From assembly GCA_965248955.1 (NCBI GenBank), contig OZ252212.1:1922001-1986000 (forward strand): DNA of 64,000 bases, written 5' to 3'. Shown here piece by piece: positions 8,624 through 17,862 of this stretch. This stretch comes from DAOUJH01 sp965248955 (GTDB lineage Bacteria > Chloroflexota > Dehalococcoidia > Lucifugimonadales > QGNO01). The notes below the pieces were generated by a model. It was not told where the DNA came from and made no database searches. It saw only the letters and a list, made by a program, of their open reading frames with translations. Numbering within the stretch: position 1 is the first letter of the stretch; each line of letters starts with the position of its first letter. The translations under genes were made by a program, and so were the position numbers.

Positions 8624-9817
8624 TCATTCTGTCCCCATGCCGGCGAATTCTGCTGTGGGCAACCCATTGCCCTCGCGCCAAGGCGTCACGTTCCCTGCGG
8701 CTACGTGGAAGAGCGATGCATTGCGCGCCGGCAAATCGCCGATTAGCGCGGGTTCCGCGGTGGTGACCAGCGCCTGCTGGTATCCGGCGGCTTCTTCAAG
8801 GACGCTTTGCCTCCGGTATGAATCCAGCTCAGAGAGAACGTCGTCAAGGAGGAGCACCGGCTCATCACCGCGCTGCTCTTTGAGAAACACCGCCTCCGCC
8901 AAACGGAGCCCCAGGGCTATAGACCTTGCCTGGCCCCTGGAAGAGTACGTACCGGCGGGCATGCCGTTCAGCTTAATCTCCAGGTCGTCGCGGTGTGGCC
9001 CGGCCAGGGTCATGCCCGCGTTTATCTCTTCATTTTTTCGCTCGGCGAGCGACTGCTCAAGCTGTCCGGAGGACAGAGAGGGCCGGAACTTCAGGGATAG
9101 CTCCTCTCCCTTGGACAGAGCGCCGTAAGCATGCGCCGTCAGTGGAGCCAGCCTATCGATGGCATCGCCTCGATGATTTATCAGCGACGCGCCTTCTCTG
9201 ACCAGCTCCCTGTTCCAGAACCCTAGCTCTTCCCCGGAGGCTCTTCCTTCTCTGATCAGGCGCAGTAGATGGTTCCTCTGGGTGAGCACCCGTTGATACC
9301 TCTGCAGGGTTCTCAGGTAACCCCGGTCTACCTGAGAAAGCAAAATGTCCAGGAAGCGGCGGCGCTGCGAAGGCGGGCCATGCACCAGCTCTATGTCTGA
9401 GGCCGTGAACAACACGGCGTTGACCCAACCAACCAATCCCGACGCGGATGTAGAGACGCCGTTAACCTTGATCTGTTTGTTCACCAGGACGCCACCGGCT
9501 CCTTCACTGGAGCCGGCACGCAGACCGACAATGACCCTCACCTTGTCGTCACGGCGCTCCACCTCCCCATCGACAATGGTCTGCTCCATACCGGCGGTCC
9601 CCGCCGCTTCAGGAGTCTTCTGTGACTCCCAGCTGATGAGCTCCCTTTCCACGTTCGTGCGGTAAGACTTGGCGATGGCGAGCAGGTAGGCCGCTTCTAG
9701 CAGGTTGGTCTTGCCCTGGGCGTTTGCCCCGCTGAGTACTACTAGACCCAGCGGCAGCTCCAGGCTCAAGCCGGCAAAGTTGCGGTAGTTGGTCAGTCTC
9801 AGATGGGAGATGTACAC
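8624..9817 (-). CDS. recF: RecF, DNA gap-repair ATPase
   Basis: This SMC-like ABC ATPase loads RecA at single-strand gaps with RecO and RecR. The 397 residues show the family start MYISHLRLTNYRNF, Walker A in SGANAQGKTNLLEAAYLL (about residues 30-47), the ABC signature region LSSGQLEQSLAER, and Walker B plus D-loop VLLLDDVLSELDSYRR. The start is GTG at 9817, 20 nt after the FMN reductase stop, without a clear Shine-Dalgarno, so it may be translated by reinitiation. It is not next to dnaA, dnaN or gyrB here, unlike in many bacteria. Confidence 0.95.
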   Translation of the reverse strand: MYISHLRLTNYRNFAGLSLELPLGLVVLSGANAQGKTNLLEAAYLLAIAKSYRTNVERELISWESQKTPEAAGTAGMEQTIVDGEVERRDDKVRVIVGLRAGSSEGAGGVLVNKQIKVNGVSTSASGLVGWVNAVLFTASDIELVHGPPSQRRRFLDILLSQVDRGYLRTLQRYQRVLTQRNHLLRLIREGRASGEELGFWNRELVREGASLINHRGDAIDRLAPLTAHAYGALSKGEELSLKFRPSLSSGQLEQSLAERKNEEINAGMTLAGPHRDDLEIKLNGMPAGTYSSRGQARSIALGLRLAEAVFLKEQRGDEPVLLLDDVLSELDSYRRQSVLEEAAGYQQALVTTAEPALIGDLPARNASLFHVAAGNVTPWREGNGLPTAEFAGMGTE

Positions 9818-9837
9818 TTGGGGTCTTGTACCAATGG

Positions 9838-10425
9838 CTAGTCTCTGGGCCTGCCCAGCAGCAATATCCAGTTGGCAAAGGCTTTGAGGTGGTTGCGCAC
9901 CGCCTCCCGGGTGGGCTCATCGGTAAGATTGCCCTCGGAGTTGAACTTCTGGCGCGCGTAGGCAACGTAGACACCCGGTTTGGTCATCACATAGGAGCCC
10001 GTCTCAGCGAATATATTGTGCAGGTGCATCTGCGCCCGTGCCGTCCCGGCAAATCCCCCAGCCCCCATAGTAGTTACCGGCTTGGCGAACAGGGAGCGCG
10101 GATCCCTGTCCCGTGATGCCCAGTCTATGGCGTTCTTCAGAACGCCGCTGGGGCTGAAATTGTATTCAGGTGTGACGACCAGCACTCCATCCGCTTCACG
10201 TATTGCCGTCTTGAAATTGGTAATCGAGTCGGGGTCGCCCTGTTCCTCCAAGTCCCGGTTGTAGAAAGGCAACGATGCCAGGTCATGGGCAGCTATCTCC
10301 ATGCCCTCCGGTGTCTCCTCCTGAGCAACGCGGAGCAGAGAGGAGTTGAATGATGCCTGGCGCAGACTGCCGGATATGCCCAGCACCCTGATCTGGGTAG
10401 GCCGCTCCATGAACAGGTTCACCAT
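9838..10425 (-). CDS. NAD(P)H-dependent FMN reductase, flavodoxin fold
   Basis: 195 residues of the SsuE/ChrR/YieF type. The phosphate-binding loop of FMN is VLGISGSLRQASFN, and the family TPEYNFSPSGVLKNAIDW follows at about 85-103; a Gly-rich turn (MGAGGFAGTARAQMHL) precedes the last strand. Such enzymes reduce flavins or quinones in the cytosol. Three starts are possible (GTG 10440, ATG 10425, ATG 10410); GTGAGGA sits 8-10 nt before the ATG at 10425, which is chosen. It precedes recF by 20 nt, so both are probably on one transcript. Confidence 0.9.
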   Translation of the reverse strand: MVNLFMERPTQIRVLGISGSLRQASFNSSLLRVAQEETPEGMEIAAHDLASLPFYNRDLEEQGDPDSITNFKTAIREADGVLVVTPEYNFSPSGVLKNAIDWASRDRDPRSLFAKPVTTMGAGGFAGTARAQMHLHNIFAETGSYVMTKPGVYVAYARQKFNSEGNLTDEPTREAVRNHLKAFANWILLLGRPRD

Positions 10426-10670
10426 GGTCACAGTCCTCACTTGAAATTACCCGGATAGGCCTATAGGGTACTCCAAACTCAGCGTAACGGCAAAGCCAAT
10501 GCTGGCGGCCGGGGATCCATGCTGCCTTCATTATCAACTTGCTTTATGGTGGCGCAGCGCCGGCCAAAGAGGTTCCAAGAGATGACCCGTGAGCAATATC
10601 CGGTCTTTCAATACAGGCAAGCTTCCCAAATGGAGTATGACGGAGCTATTGGATAGGGGAGTCGTTTGAC

Positions 10671-12005
10671 ATGGCGCCGGTCAACGAAAACATAGAGAAC
10701 GCCGTCAACGAGATCCGCATTGTAGATACGCATGAGCATCTGATGCCGGAAACCCTGCGTGATGAGTACGCGGTGGACTTCGGCTATTTGCTGGCCCACT
10801 ACAACACCACCGACTTGGTGTCCTCCGGTATGCCTCTACCATTGCTTCAGTCGGTCAGACTACCCATGTATCGCTACGAGCTGGTGTTCAACGACATGCT
10901 ACGTGAAGGCAAGACGATCCTCCCGCCGGAGCGTGACGACCTCTCCCTGGAAGAACGCTGGCAAGCCCTGGAGCCATACTGGGAGAGGATACGCAACACC
11001 GCCTACGCCAAGCAGACTCTGCTAGCCGTCAAGGACATCTTCGGCTTTGAGGACCTCAGCAGGGAGACCTACGCGCCACTATCCCAGGCCATCGCCAACT
11101 CGCAAGGACCGAACTGGTATCGCAAAGTCATGAAGGAGATGGCCAAGATAGACCTGTCCATAGTAGATATACATACTACGGAGGTGGATAGGGAGCATTT
11201 TGTCCCCGCTATGCGTATGGACTACATAATCTCGGTACGCACTAGGGCGGAGCTTGATCGCATCGAGTCGGAGGAAGACGTAGCGGTCCATTCTTTGGAT
11301 GATTTGGTGCGGGCCATGCGCTCAGCTATGGAGCGGGCGGTTGGCAACGGGGCCGTGGCAATCAAAAGCGCGTTGGCTTACCGGCGTCCGTTGCGATACG
11401 AAAAAGTCACGCGCCAGGAGGCGAAGACAGCCTTCAACAGGATAGCCGCGGATACGGGCCAGGGGCCTTCTTGGACGGAAGCAAAGCCGCTACAGGATTT
11501 CATGATGCACCAGGTTATCCGACAAACCGTGGAAGCAGGAATACCCATGCAGATACACACGGGCCTGCATGAAAGCAACGAGAGCGTCATCTACAACTCC
11601 AATCCAACGCTTCTGGTGAACCTGTTCCTGGAATACCACGAGGCCCGCTTCGATCTGTTCCATGGAGGTTACCCCTACGTACACGAGTGGGCCACCCTGG
11701 CAAAGAACTTCTCCAACGTCTATGCAGATATGACTTGGCTGGAGATCATATCGCCGTATATAAGCAGAGCCCTGCTCCATGAGCTGATAGAGACCGTCCC
11801 CGGTAACAAGATAGCAGCCTTTGGAGGAGACGCCATCACTGTTGAGATGGCGTACGCCCACGCCAAGATGACCAGGGAAGTGGTGAGTAGAGTTCTTTCC
11901 GAAAAGGTGGCCGAGGGATACATGAAGGAGGCGGAGGCTGTCTCCCTGGCCCGCAAGATATTGCGGGACAACCCCGCCGAGCTGTTTCAGCTCAACATAA
12001 CCTGA
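10671..12005 (+). CDS. amidohydrolase-superfamily protein (TIM barrel)
   Basis: 444 residues. The metal-binding N-terminus IVDTHEHLMPE (H-x-H on strand 1), a mid-barrel MQIHTGLHES, then FHGGYPYVHEWA and the final AFGGDAITVEMAYAHAKM are spaced as in PF04909-type hydrolases and uronate isomerase relatives. No signal peptide is present. The exact reaction is not readable; metal-dependent hydrolysis, decarboxylation or isomerisation are all possible. ATG 10671 has AGGGGAG about 9 nt upstream. The gene stands alone, convergent with the large membrane gene after it. A second, unrelated PF04909-type gene lies at 40514. Confidence 0.85.
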   Translation: MAPVNENIENAVNEIRIVDTHEHLMPETLRDEYAVDFGYLLAHYNTTDLVSSGMPLPLLQSVRLPMYRYELVFNDMLREGKTILPPERDDLSLEERWQALEPYWERIRNTAYAKQTLLAVKDIFGFEDLSRETYAPLSQAIANSQGPNWYRKVMKEMAKIDLSIVDIHTTEVDREHFVPAMRMDYIISVRTRAELDRIESEEDVAVHSLDDLVRAMRSAMERAVGNGAVAIKSALAYRRPLRYEKVTRQEAKTAFNRIAADTGQGPSWTEAKPLQDFMMHQVIRQTVEAGIPMQIHTGLHESNESVIYNSNPTLLVNLFLEYHEARFDLFHGGYPYVHEWATLAKNFSNVYADMTWLEIISPYISRALLHELIETVPGNKIAAFGGDAITVEMAYAHAKMTREVVSRVLSEKVAEGYMKEAEAVSLARKILRDNPAELFQLNIT

Positions 12006-12045
12006 GGCCTGGCCGGGGTGCCATGCCTCCTTGCAGACGAGGAGT

Positions 12046-15000
12046 TCAGGCCGCGGCGCCTTCCCAGACATCCTCTACCCGGTATATGTCCACCTGGGCG
12101 TTGGAATAGACCTTGACCACGCCCAGGCCGTCCATGGTCTCGAACTTGGCTAGGCCGGGCGCCGGGTAATACAGGCGTTCCAGCTCACCCACCACGATGT
12201 ACTCGACGTTGTAGAGGCGAAGAACGGCGACGGCGGCGGTTGTGTCCGTGGTGGTGTACAGCGTACTCAAGTCGGACAGGCGCTCGCCCACGGCGAACTG
12301 CTCCCCGTGGCGCTGCTGGATCTGGTGAAAGCTCCAGCCGATGATGGAAGGAAGCCCGGTATAGATGGAGAAACGCCCCCCCCAGCGATACCGGTGAGGC
12401 TCCGTGCTACCCTCGGCTATCACCGGAGAGCCCTGGGCTTCTCTTCTCAGCCACTGGATAGCGTCCCAGTCGTGCCTCAGCTCTATCGGCCCTTCGGCGT
12501 CGCTGTACTCGGTCTCCTCCATGAAGGCGGCCCCGTTGAGACCGGTGAAGCTGGTGTCGAACCTGTCGGCAAGGCGCGACCTGGCACCCAGTACGGGGAA
12601 GATGGAAACGCTCAGCACCAGGAGCGTGAGCAAGCCAGCCCAAACGCCCTTGCCCCAGGTCATGCTGCGTCGGGATTTTCGCATCGAAGTCACCAGGTAC
12701 CAGAGAATGGCGGCTGAAGCGAGTGCATATAGCACCCAGGCCTGCAGATACAGCTTGAAGATGGTATTCATGCGGTCGATGTCGTTGTTGGCCGTGACCA
12801 GGTCAACCGCGATACCCAGACCGAGCGCTCCTATGACCAGGACCAGGATGAAGAGGTGATGGAGGGATGAATCGCCGGGGTCAAGGAGACGCCGCACTAC
12901 CAGCAGCGCCGCAATCACCGTTAGCGCAAAGAGAAAGGCTACGGTGCCGTAACCGCCGGCAGTGAGGTATGCGGCAAGCACGAAGAGGAAGAGGGCGGAG
13001 CCGCCGGCGAAAGCTATCCGGCCAGGGGAGAGGAGCCATGCCAACCTGGACGCCGGGCTTGCCGAACCCTCTCCGTCTTCATCCGTCCTGTGCTGGGTCA
13101 TGTATCTGAAGCTTTCATAGGCCAGGTAAGATACGACGATGAACAGAAAGAGGGCGTGGATGCCCAGATAAAACCGGATGGGGGTCTGAAAGTCGCTGCT
13201 GTGGACTCCGGCGGAAAAGGCGACGAACCTGGAATGGAAGGGAAGGAAGGCGATATAGCTAACAGCAACGGTAAACAATGCCTTGAGAGACGCCGATTTG
13301 AGGAAGGCAAGGGACAGACTCTTGTAATGGGCGTAAGAGGCTATGAATATGCCGGCTATGCCCAGGGCCATGTAGGTGGGGTAGTCCCAGGTATTGATGG
13401 CGGCAAGGGAACCGGCCGCTATGCCGAGGATGGCCAGAGGGGTCACGGCGCGTCTCCAGCCGTGGGACAATGCCCCGGGGTCGAGGACCAGGCTCAGGGA
13501 GAGTCCCGCCGCCAGGAGAGTGAAGGGAATCACTATCATGTGGGCGTGAGGATCGGCAAAGAGGAACGTCCAGAAGGGGAACTCGGTTATCGCTATCTGA
13601 TCGGGGATCATCCGGCTGGGCGCCCAGTAGTCGAACATGGGGAAGCCTGCGCCGTCCCTCAGCCGGTCCAGTCCGGCCCTGGCAAGCTGGGCGGCTGCTC
13701 CCAGGTTGCCCAGTACGGCTACCAGTAGAATCCCGGCGATTCCGGCCGCGGCAGGCCCCCAGGAAGGACCCGGCCCGGAGTTCGAAGGCGCCTCTTCGTC
13801 ATGCCTGTGGCGACGGGCATCCAGGGGTGGGGCGGTGCTTCGCTGTCGCATGGCGGAAGTCAGATTGTAGGTCAGGGAGAAAGCGCCGCCCGCGGTAAGC
13901 GCGAAGAGCAGCGGCACCGCCAGGTTGAAGGCCACTTCAGGCAGTATGCCAGTAGCCTTGATCAGGGTGGCCAGTATGAACTGGCCAAAGTAGTAGTAGT
14001 TGAGGTAGCCGCCGGCGAACCAGGGGTCGTAGGGAGGTACGGTGGATGAGCGTATTATGGCGTTCAGGTAAGCGAAGTCCATGGGCTTCTCGCCGCCCCT
14101 GAAGGGATGCCAGAGGTCGGGATTGGCCCAGCGCAAGCCAAGGAAGATGAAGAACGCGGCGAGGAATAGCGCCTCTTCCAGCGCCAGTATGCGCCAACGG
14201 GCCTTGAGGAAAGCAAGGATGCTGTCGCGGCGGGCAACCGCTATGCAAGCGCCGGCTGAAGCCATGCCCGCCAGTCCCAGGTAAATCGAGAGGCGGGTGA
14301 AATCGATTATGTTCAGTGCGGCTAGGAGCCAGGCCAGGTAGGCCAGCAGCAGCACCGCCATGGTCTTGGAAAGCAGGTAACCCCTGTCCCGGAGTCCCCT
14401 GAATAGCAGGAAGCCAATGGGAAGAACGGCCAGGGAGGCCAGTTGCACCAGTGCCAGCCAGGCTAGAACGGGCAGCCGGTTGGCCAGGATGAATGGGCTG
14501 AATATCTCCGACCAGGTGCCGCCGCTGCGCTGGGCCGCGAGCTCGTCAGGGGTGAGTAGGAGCTGCAGAGAGCGGTCTGGTTCCGTGTCAACGTTCAGAA
14601 TCATGCTGGACAGGGCGTCTCTATCCAGGCGACCCGTATTCTTGAAGAGCATGACGAGTGGATGGTCGTAGGTGACGTGGTCGTTGTCGGCATACCCCAT
14701 GTTGATGGATAGGTGGGACGACCGGCTTCCGTCGAGTCCGTTGGGCATGGGAACGCCCGCTCTGCGGAACGGGTCGTCTACCAAAGATACGCCGAGAAGG
14801 GACGGATAGGCACTGAAGCTCTCTTCCAGCTGATAGCCCAGGGTGCCGGAGAAGAGGAGGACGTAGTAGTTGCTGCTGAACGGATATCTTTCCGGGGCTC
14901 GGGCGACGGCGCCATAGGTGCGGTTGCTGTAGAACAGCAGATAGTCAGCCTCCGATAGATTCGCCGCCAGCGAGTTTACTTTCGGCACGGTATCGCTTTC

Positions 15001-16524
15001 GAAGATGGGGATCTGGGCCAGGCGGTACCGACCCAAGTCAGGCACGCCTTCGTCCCAGTGGTTGTCGGTCAGGATGAACGACGTCTCAGGGATGTTGGCG
15101 TTGATCCACCGCGACGCCTGTACTGCAGTGTGCGGGCTGGAATAGACGACCTGGAATGCCAGGCCGTAGAAGACGGTTGCCCCTACTATCGCTCCAAGCG
15201 CTATCCGCGCCGCCTTGACCATCGCCGGTTTGTGCCGCTTCAGCCAGTCGATTCCCATCAGCGCTGTGCCGGCGCCCATCATGATCATGACGGGCATTAG
15301 GGGAAACGTATAGCGTAGAAACTTTACGTCTACCCTGGCGACGACGATGAGTAGGGGAAACGCCCAGAGCAATATGAGGACTTGGCCCCATCTTGGACGG
15401 CGCAGGTTGATGACTATGGTAGCCAGGAGTCCTCCCCAGGCTAAAAGACCAAGGGGGTATCCCAGCCCCCAGGTGACGGTCTGCTGCAACTCGTACAGCA
15501 GCTTGGGAGCTCCTATGTACTGCACCGTATAGGGCACCGAGCCGGCGTTGCGCACGATGTCCAGCTCACGCAGGTTCCAATAGAGAAACTCGGGGAAAGC
15601 CAGGATGGAGTAGGGTGTCCAGAACAGGTAGACGGCAGCAGCTATGAAACCGCCCAGCAAAGCGCGTAGAGCGGCCTTCTCCAGCAGAGCCGGCCTATCT
15701 TGGGGGGTGGCTGCTAGAGGAGCATGGGCTGGCTTGCCCAGGGCGCCAAGGAATAGACGGCCGTACAATGCCGCCAGGGAGATCAGAATCGGGGCCATGC
15801 TTATCTTGGTGGCAAACGCCAGGCCGATGAACAGGCCAAGGAACGCCGAATCGCGGATACGGTTCTTTTCCAGCACCTGCATCATGAACCAGAAGGAGGC
15901 CAGCGTGAGCAGATTGGAGAAGGTCTCCGGTCTGTAGTAGTGGGCGTGCTGGATGTGCACCACCGCAAAAGCCACAAGAGCAGCCGCCAGCAATCCGGCG
16001 TTCTTGCTGTAGAGCCGCTTGCCCAGCAGGTAGATCATGGCGACGGTGCCTACGTCGGCCAGGGTGGAGAGCAGCCTGCCCGTCAGGGCTAGGTCGGGAA
16101 GCTCCATGGTGAAGAAGGGAGAGGCCAGCAGTTTGATGCCAACCATCACGTAGAGAATGATGCTTCCCAGTGGGAACCAGTGGGGATTCAGAGGGCTTTT
16201 GTCCGCATCCAGGAAGACGGTGAAGCTGGGGAACCCGGGCTCAGCCTGCTGAAACGGATCGTCCTGCGTACACGACTCCCAGCCGGGAACCTCCACGAGG
16301 AGGCGGTACATGCAGTCTGTGCGCAGGTATATCGAGCGTTCATCAGGGTGGAAAAAGCTATTCTGGTCCCAGCCGACGCCATAGATACGTACGAGGAAGG
16401 CCAGCAGGAGGACCAGGACAAGGAGCGGGGGAACAGACCATCCGGCGCCGCCCGGACGAATCGCCCAGCGCCAAGCGGTCTGCATTCGCTGGAGTAGGGA
16501 GGTGGAGGAGGATGCTGGCTGCAT
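12046..16524 (-). CDS. GT39-like glycosyltransferase fused to DUF2298 (Chlor_Arch_YYY) membrane protein
   Basis: A 1492-residue polytopic membrane protein made of two units. Residues about 1-720 look like a GT-C dolichol-phosphate-mannose-type transferase: a first helix, then the lumenal loop FFHPDERSIY with the acidic catalytic pair, and PMT-like loops such as HIQHAHYYRPETFSNLLTLASFW. Residues about 780-1492 are the DUF2298 unit, with the name-giving GGYLNYYYFGQFILATLIK (about 845), FPFWTFLFADPHAHMIVIPF and a soluble end with RYRWGGRFSIYTGLPSIIGW. The likely role is transfer of lipid-linked sugars to surface polymers or proteins; the substrate is unknown. ATG 16524 has no ribosome site but a TACAAT 8 nt upstream, so it may be leaderless. 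Confidence 0.9.
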   Translation of the reverse strand: MQPASSSTSLLQRMQTAWRWAIRPGGAGWSVPPLLVLVLLLAFLVRIYGVGWDQNSFFHPDERSIYLRTDCMYRLLVEVPGWESCTQDDPFQQAEPGFPSFTVFLDADKSPLNPHWFPLGSIILYVMVGIKLLASPFFTMELPDLALTGRLLSTLADVGTVAMIYLLGKRLYSKNAGLLAAALVAFAVVHIQHAHYYRPETFSNLLTLASFWFMMQVLEKNRIRDSAFLGLFIGLAFATKISMAPILISLAALYGRLFLGALGKPAHAPLAATPQDRPALLEKAALRALLGGFIAAAVYLFWTPYSILAFPEFLYWNLRELDIVRNAGSVPYTVQYIGAPKLLYELQQTVTWGLGYPLGLLAWGGLLATIVINLRRPRWGQVLILLWAFPLLIVVARVDVKFLRYTFPLMPVMIMMGAGTALMGIDWLKRHKPAMVKAARIALGAIVGATVFYGLAFQVVYSSPHTAVQASRWINANIPETSFILTDNHWDEGVPDLGRYRLAQIPIFESDTVPKVNSLAANLSEADYLLFYSNRTYGAVARAPERYPFSSNYYVLLFSGTLGYQLEESFSAYPSLLGVSLVDDPFRRAGVPMPNGLDGSRSSHLSINMGYADNDHVTYDHPLVMLFKNTGRLDRDALSSMILNVDTEPDRSLQLLLTPDELAAQRSGGTWSEIFSPFILANRLPVLAWLALVQLASLAVLPIGFLLFRGLRDRGYLLSKTMAVLLLAYLAWLLAALNIIDFTRLSIYLGLAGMASAGACIAVARRDSILAFLKARWRILALEEALFLAAFFIFLGLRWANPDLWHPFRGGEKPMDFAYLNAIIRSSTVPPYDPWFAGGYLNYYYFGQFILATLIKATGILPEVAFNLAVPLLFALTAGGAFSLTYNLTSAMRQRSTAPPLDARRHRHDEEAPSNSGPGPSWGPAAAGIAGILLVAVLGNLGAAAQLARAGLDRLRDGAGFPMFDYWAPSRMIPDQIAITEFPFWTFLFADPHAHMIVIPFTLLAAGLSLSLVLDPGALSHGWRRAVTPLAILGIAAGSLAAINTWDYPTYMALGIAGIFIASYAHYKSLSLAFLKSASLKALFTVAVSYIAFLPFHSRFVAFSAGVHSSDFQTPIRFYLGIHALFLFIVVSYLAYESFRYMTQHRTDEDGEGSASPASRLAWLLSPGRIAFAGGSALFLFVLAAYLTAGGYGTVAFLFALTVIAALLVVRRLLDPGDSSLHHLFILVLVIGALGLGIAVDLVTANNDIDRMNTIFKLYLQAWVLYALASAAILWYLVTSMRKSRRSMTWGKGVWAGLLTLLVLSVSIFPVLGARSRLADRFDTSFTGLNGAAFMEETEYSDAEGPIELRHDWDAIQWLRREAQGSPVIAEGSTEPHRYRWGGRFSIYTGLPSIIGWSFHQIQQRHGEQFAVGERLSDLSTLYTTTDTTAAVAVLRLYNVEYIVVGELERLYYPAPGLAKFETMDGLGVVKVYSNAQVDIYRVEDVWEGAAA

Positions 16525-16532
16525 AGTGGGAT

Positions 16533-16538
16533 ATTGTA
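16533..16538 (-). promoter_or_regulatory. -10 box of the GT39-DUF2298 gene
   Basis: TACAAT on the minus strand ends 8 nt before the ATG at 16524. Transcription would begin about 1-2 nt before the start codon, i.e. a leaderless mRNA. Confidence 0.5.
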
Positions 16539-16695
16539 TCAGGCCAGTCAGCTAGCTATGGCTTACGAACATACGGCAGACGGACATGCGTGGTCGCGCC
16601 AAGATACCAAGTCTTCTGAAGGCGGTACCTGAGCAAGGCAATCCTTGTGTCGGTGGCTCAACGCCTACTCAGGGCTGCATCGCCTTTTTCATCTC

Positions 16696-17709
16696 CTACC
16701 AACCCCTTTCCGCCATGAATGCAATCAGGTCTGACGTGCGGCAGGAATAACCCCATTCGTTGTCATACCAACCCAGCACCTTCACCATGGTGCCGTCCAT
16801 GGCCATGGTGGACAGCCCGTCCAGTATGACGCTGTGAGGATTTGAGACGATGTCGCTGCTCACTATAGGCTCTTCCGTGTACTCCAGGATGTCCTTCAGC
16901 GGTTCCATCGCGGCTTCCTTGAACGCCTCGTTCACCTCTTCCACCGACACCTTGCGTCCTAGGTCTGCGACCAGGTCCGTCGCCGAACCGGTGGGGGTGG
17001 GGACGCGCATTGCCATGCCGTGCACCTTCCCTTGCAGATCGGGGATGACCAGTCCGCAGGCGCGTGCCGCTCCGGTGCTGGTTGGGATGATGTTAATAGC
17101 CGCGGAGCGTGCGCGCCGCAGGTCTTTGTGCGCCTGGTCCAAGATTCGCTGGTCGTTGGTGTAGGAGTGGATGGTGGTCATCAGGCCGCGTTCCACGGTG
17201 AAGTTGTCGTGCAGCACTTTGACCATGGGAGCCACGCAGTTTGTGGTGCAGGATGCGTTGGATATGATGTTGTGGCGCTTCGGGTCGTAGTGGTCGTCGT
17301 TGACTCCCAGCACGATGGTCATATCTTCGCCCGATGCCGGAGCCGATATGACCACTTTCTTGGCGCCGCCTTGGAGATGTCCGCCCGCCTTCGAGGCGTC
17401 GGTGAACATGCCGGTAGATTCTACCACGATGTCCACCCCGAAATCGCCCCATGGGATCCTGGCCGGGTCCGGCTCCGCCACCACGGCGATCTGCTTGCCG
17501 TCCACGGTCATAGAGTTGCCGTCTGCCTCCACACTCCCCGGGTAGCGGCCGTAGGTGCTGTCGTACTTGAATAGGTGTGCGTTGGTCTTGGCATCGGTCA
17601 GGTCGTTGACCGCGGCGACGGAAAGGGTATCCGGGTGGCGTTCCAGTATGGCCCGCAAGACCTGCCTTCCAATCCGTCCGAATCCGTTGATGCCTATACG
17701 AGTTGCCAT
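16696..17709 (-). CDS. gap: glyceraldehyde-3-phosphate dehydrogenase, type I
   Basis: This glycolytic/gluconeogenic enzyme oxidises GAP to 1,3-bisphosphoglycerate with NAD(P). The 337 residues start ATRIGINGFGRIGRQVLRA (Rossmann loop); the catalytic cysteine is in SNASCTTNCVAPMVKVLHD, the phosphate sites in TGAARACGLVIPDLQGKVHGMAMRVPTPTGS, and the end is the usual YDNEWGYSCRTSDLI. An earlier in-frame start at 17775 would add 22 residues unlike the family; ATG 17709 has AGGAGGG just upstream. It lies about 150 nt downstream of eno in the same direction; pgk and tpiA are not in the window. Confidence 0.97.
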   Translation of the reverse strand: MATRIGINGFGRIGRQVLRAILERHPDTLSVAAVNDLTDAKTNAHLFKYDSTYGRYPGSVEADGNSMTVDGKQIAVVAEPDPARIPWGDFGVDIVVESTGMFTDASKAGGHLQGGAKKVVISAPASGEDMTIVLGVNDDHYDPKRHNIISNASCTTNCVAPMVKVLHDNFTVERGLMTTIHSYTNDQRILDQAHKDLRRARSAAINIIPTSTGAARACGLVIPDLQGKVHGMAMRVPTPTGSATDLVADLGRKVSVEEVNEAFKEAAMEPLKDILEYTEEPIVSSDIVSNPHSVILDGLSTMAMDGTMVKVLGWYDNEWGYSCRTSDLIAFMAERGW

Positions 17710-17862
17710 GAACCCTCCTAATCTGCAATGTCTTACTTTAACCAGAACCAGCTGGCGAGAATACTTCCTCCACAATCTTCATTATACTAGTCTATGGCTA
17801 AAGCAGATCCTATCCCTCTAGTCCGTAAGATGAAGGGTGGTTGCTGCCAGCAGTTGCTCAGC

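Noticed and set aside
13090..13728. 212-codon plus-strand frame opposite the DUF2298 gene
   Set aside because: Gly/Glu-rich shadow with no recognisable features.
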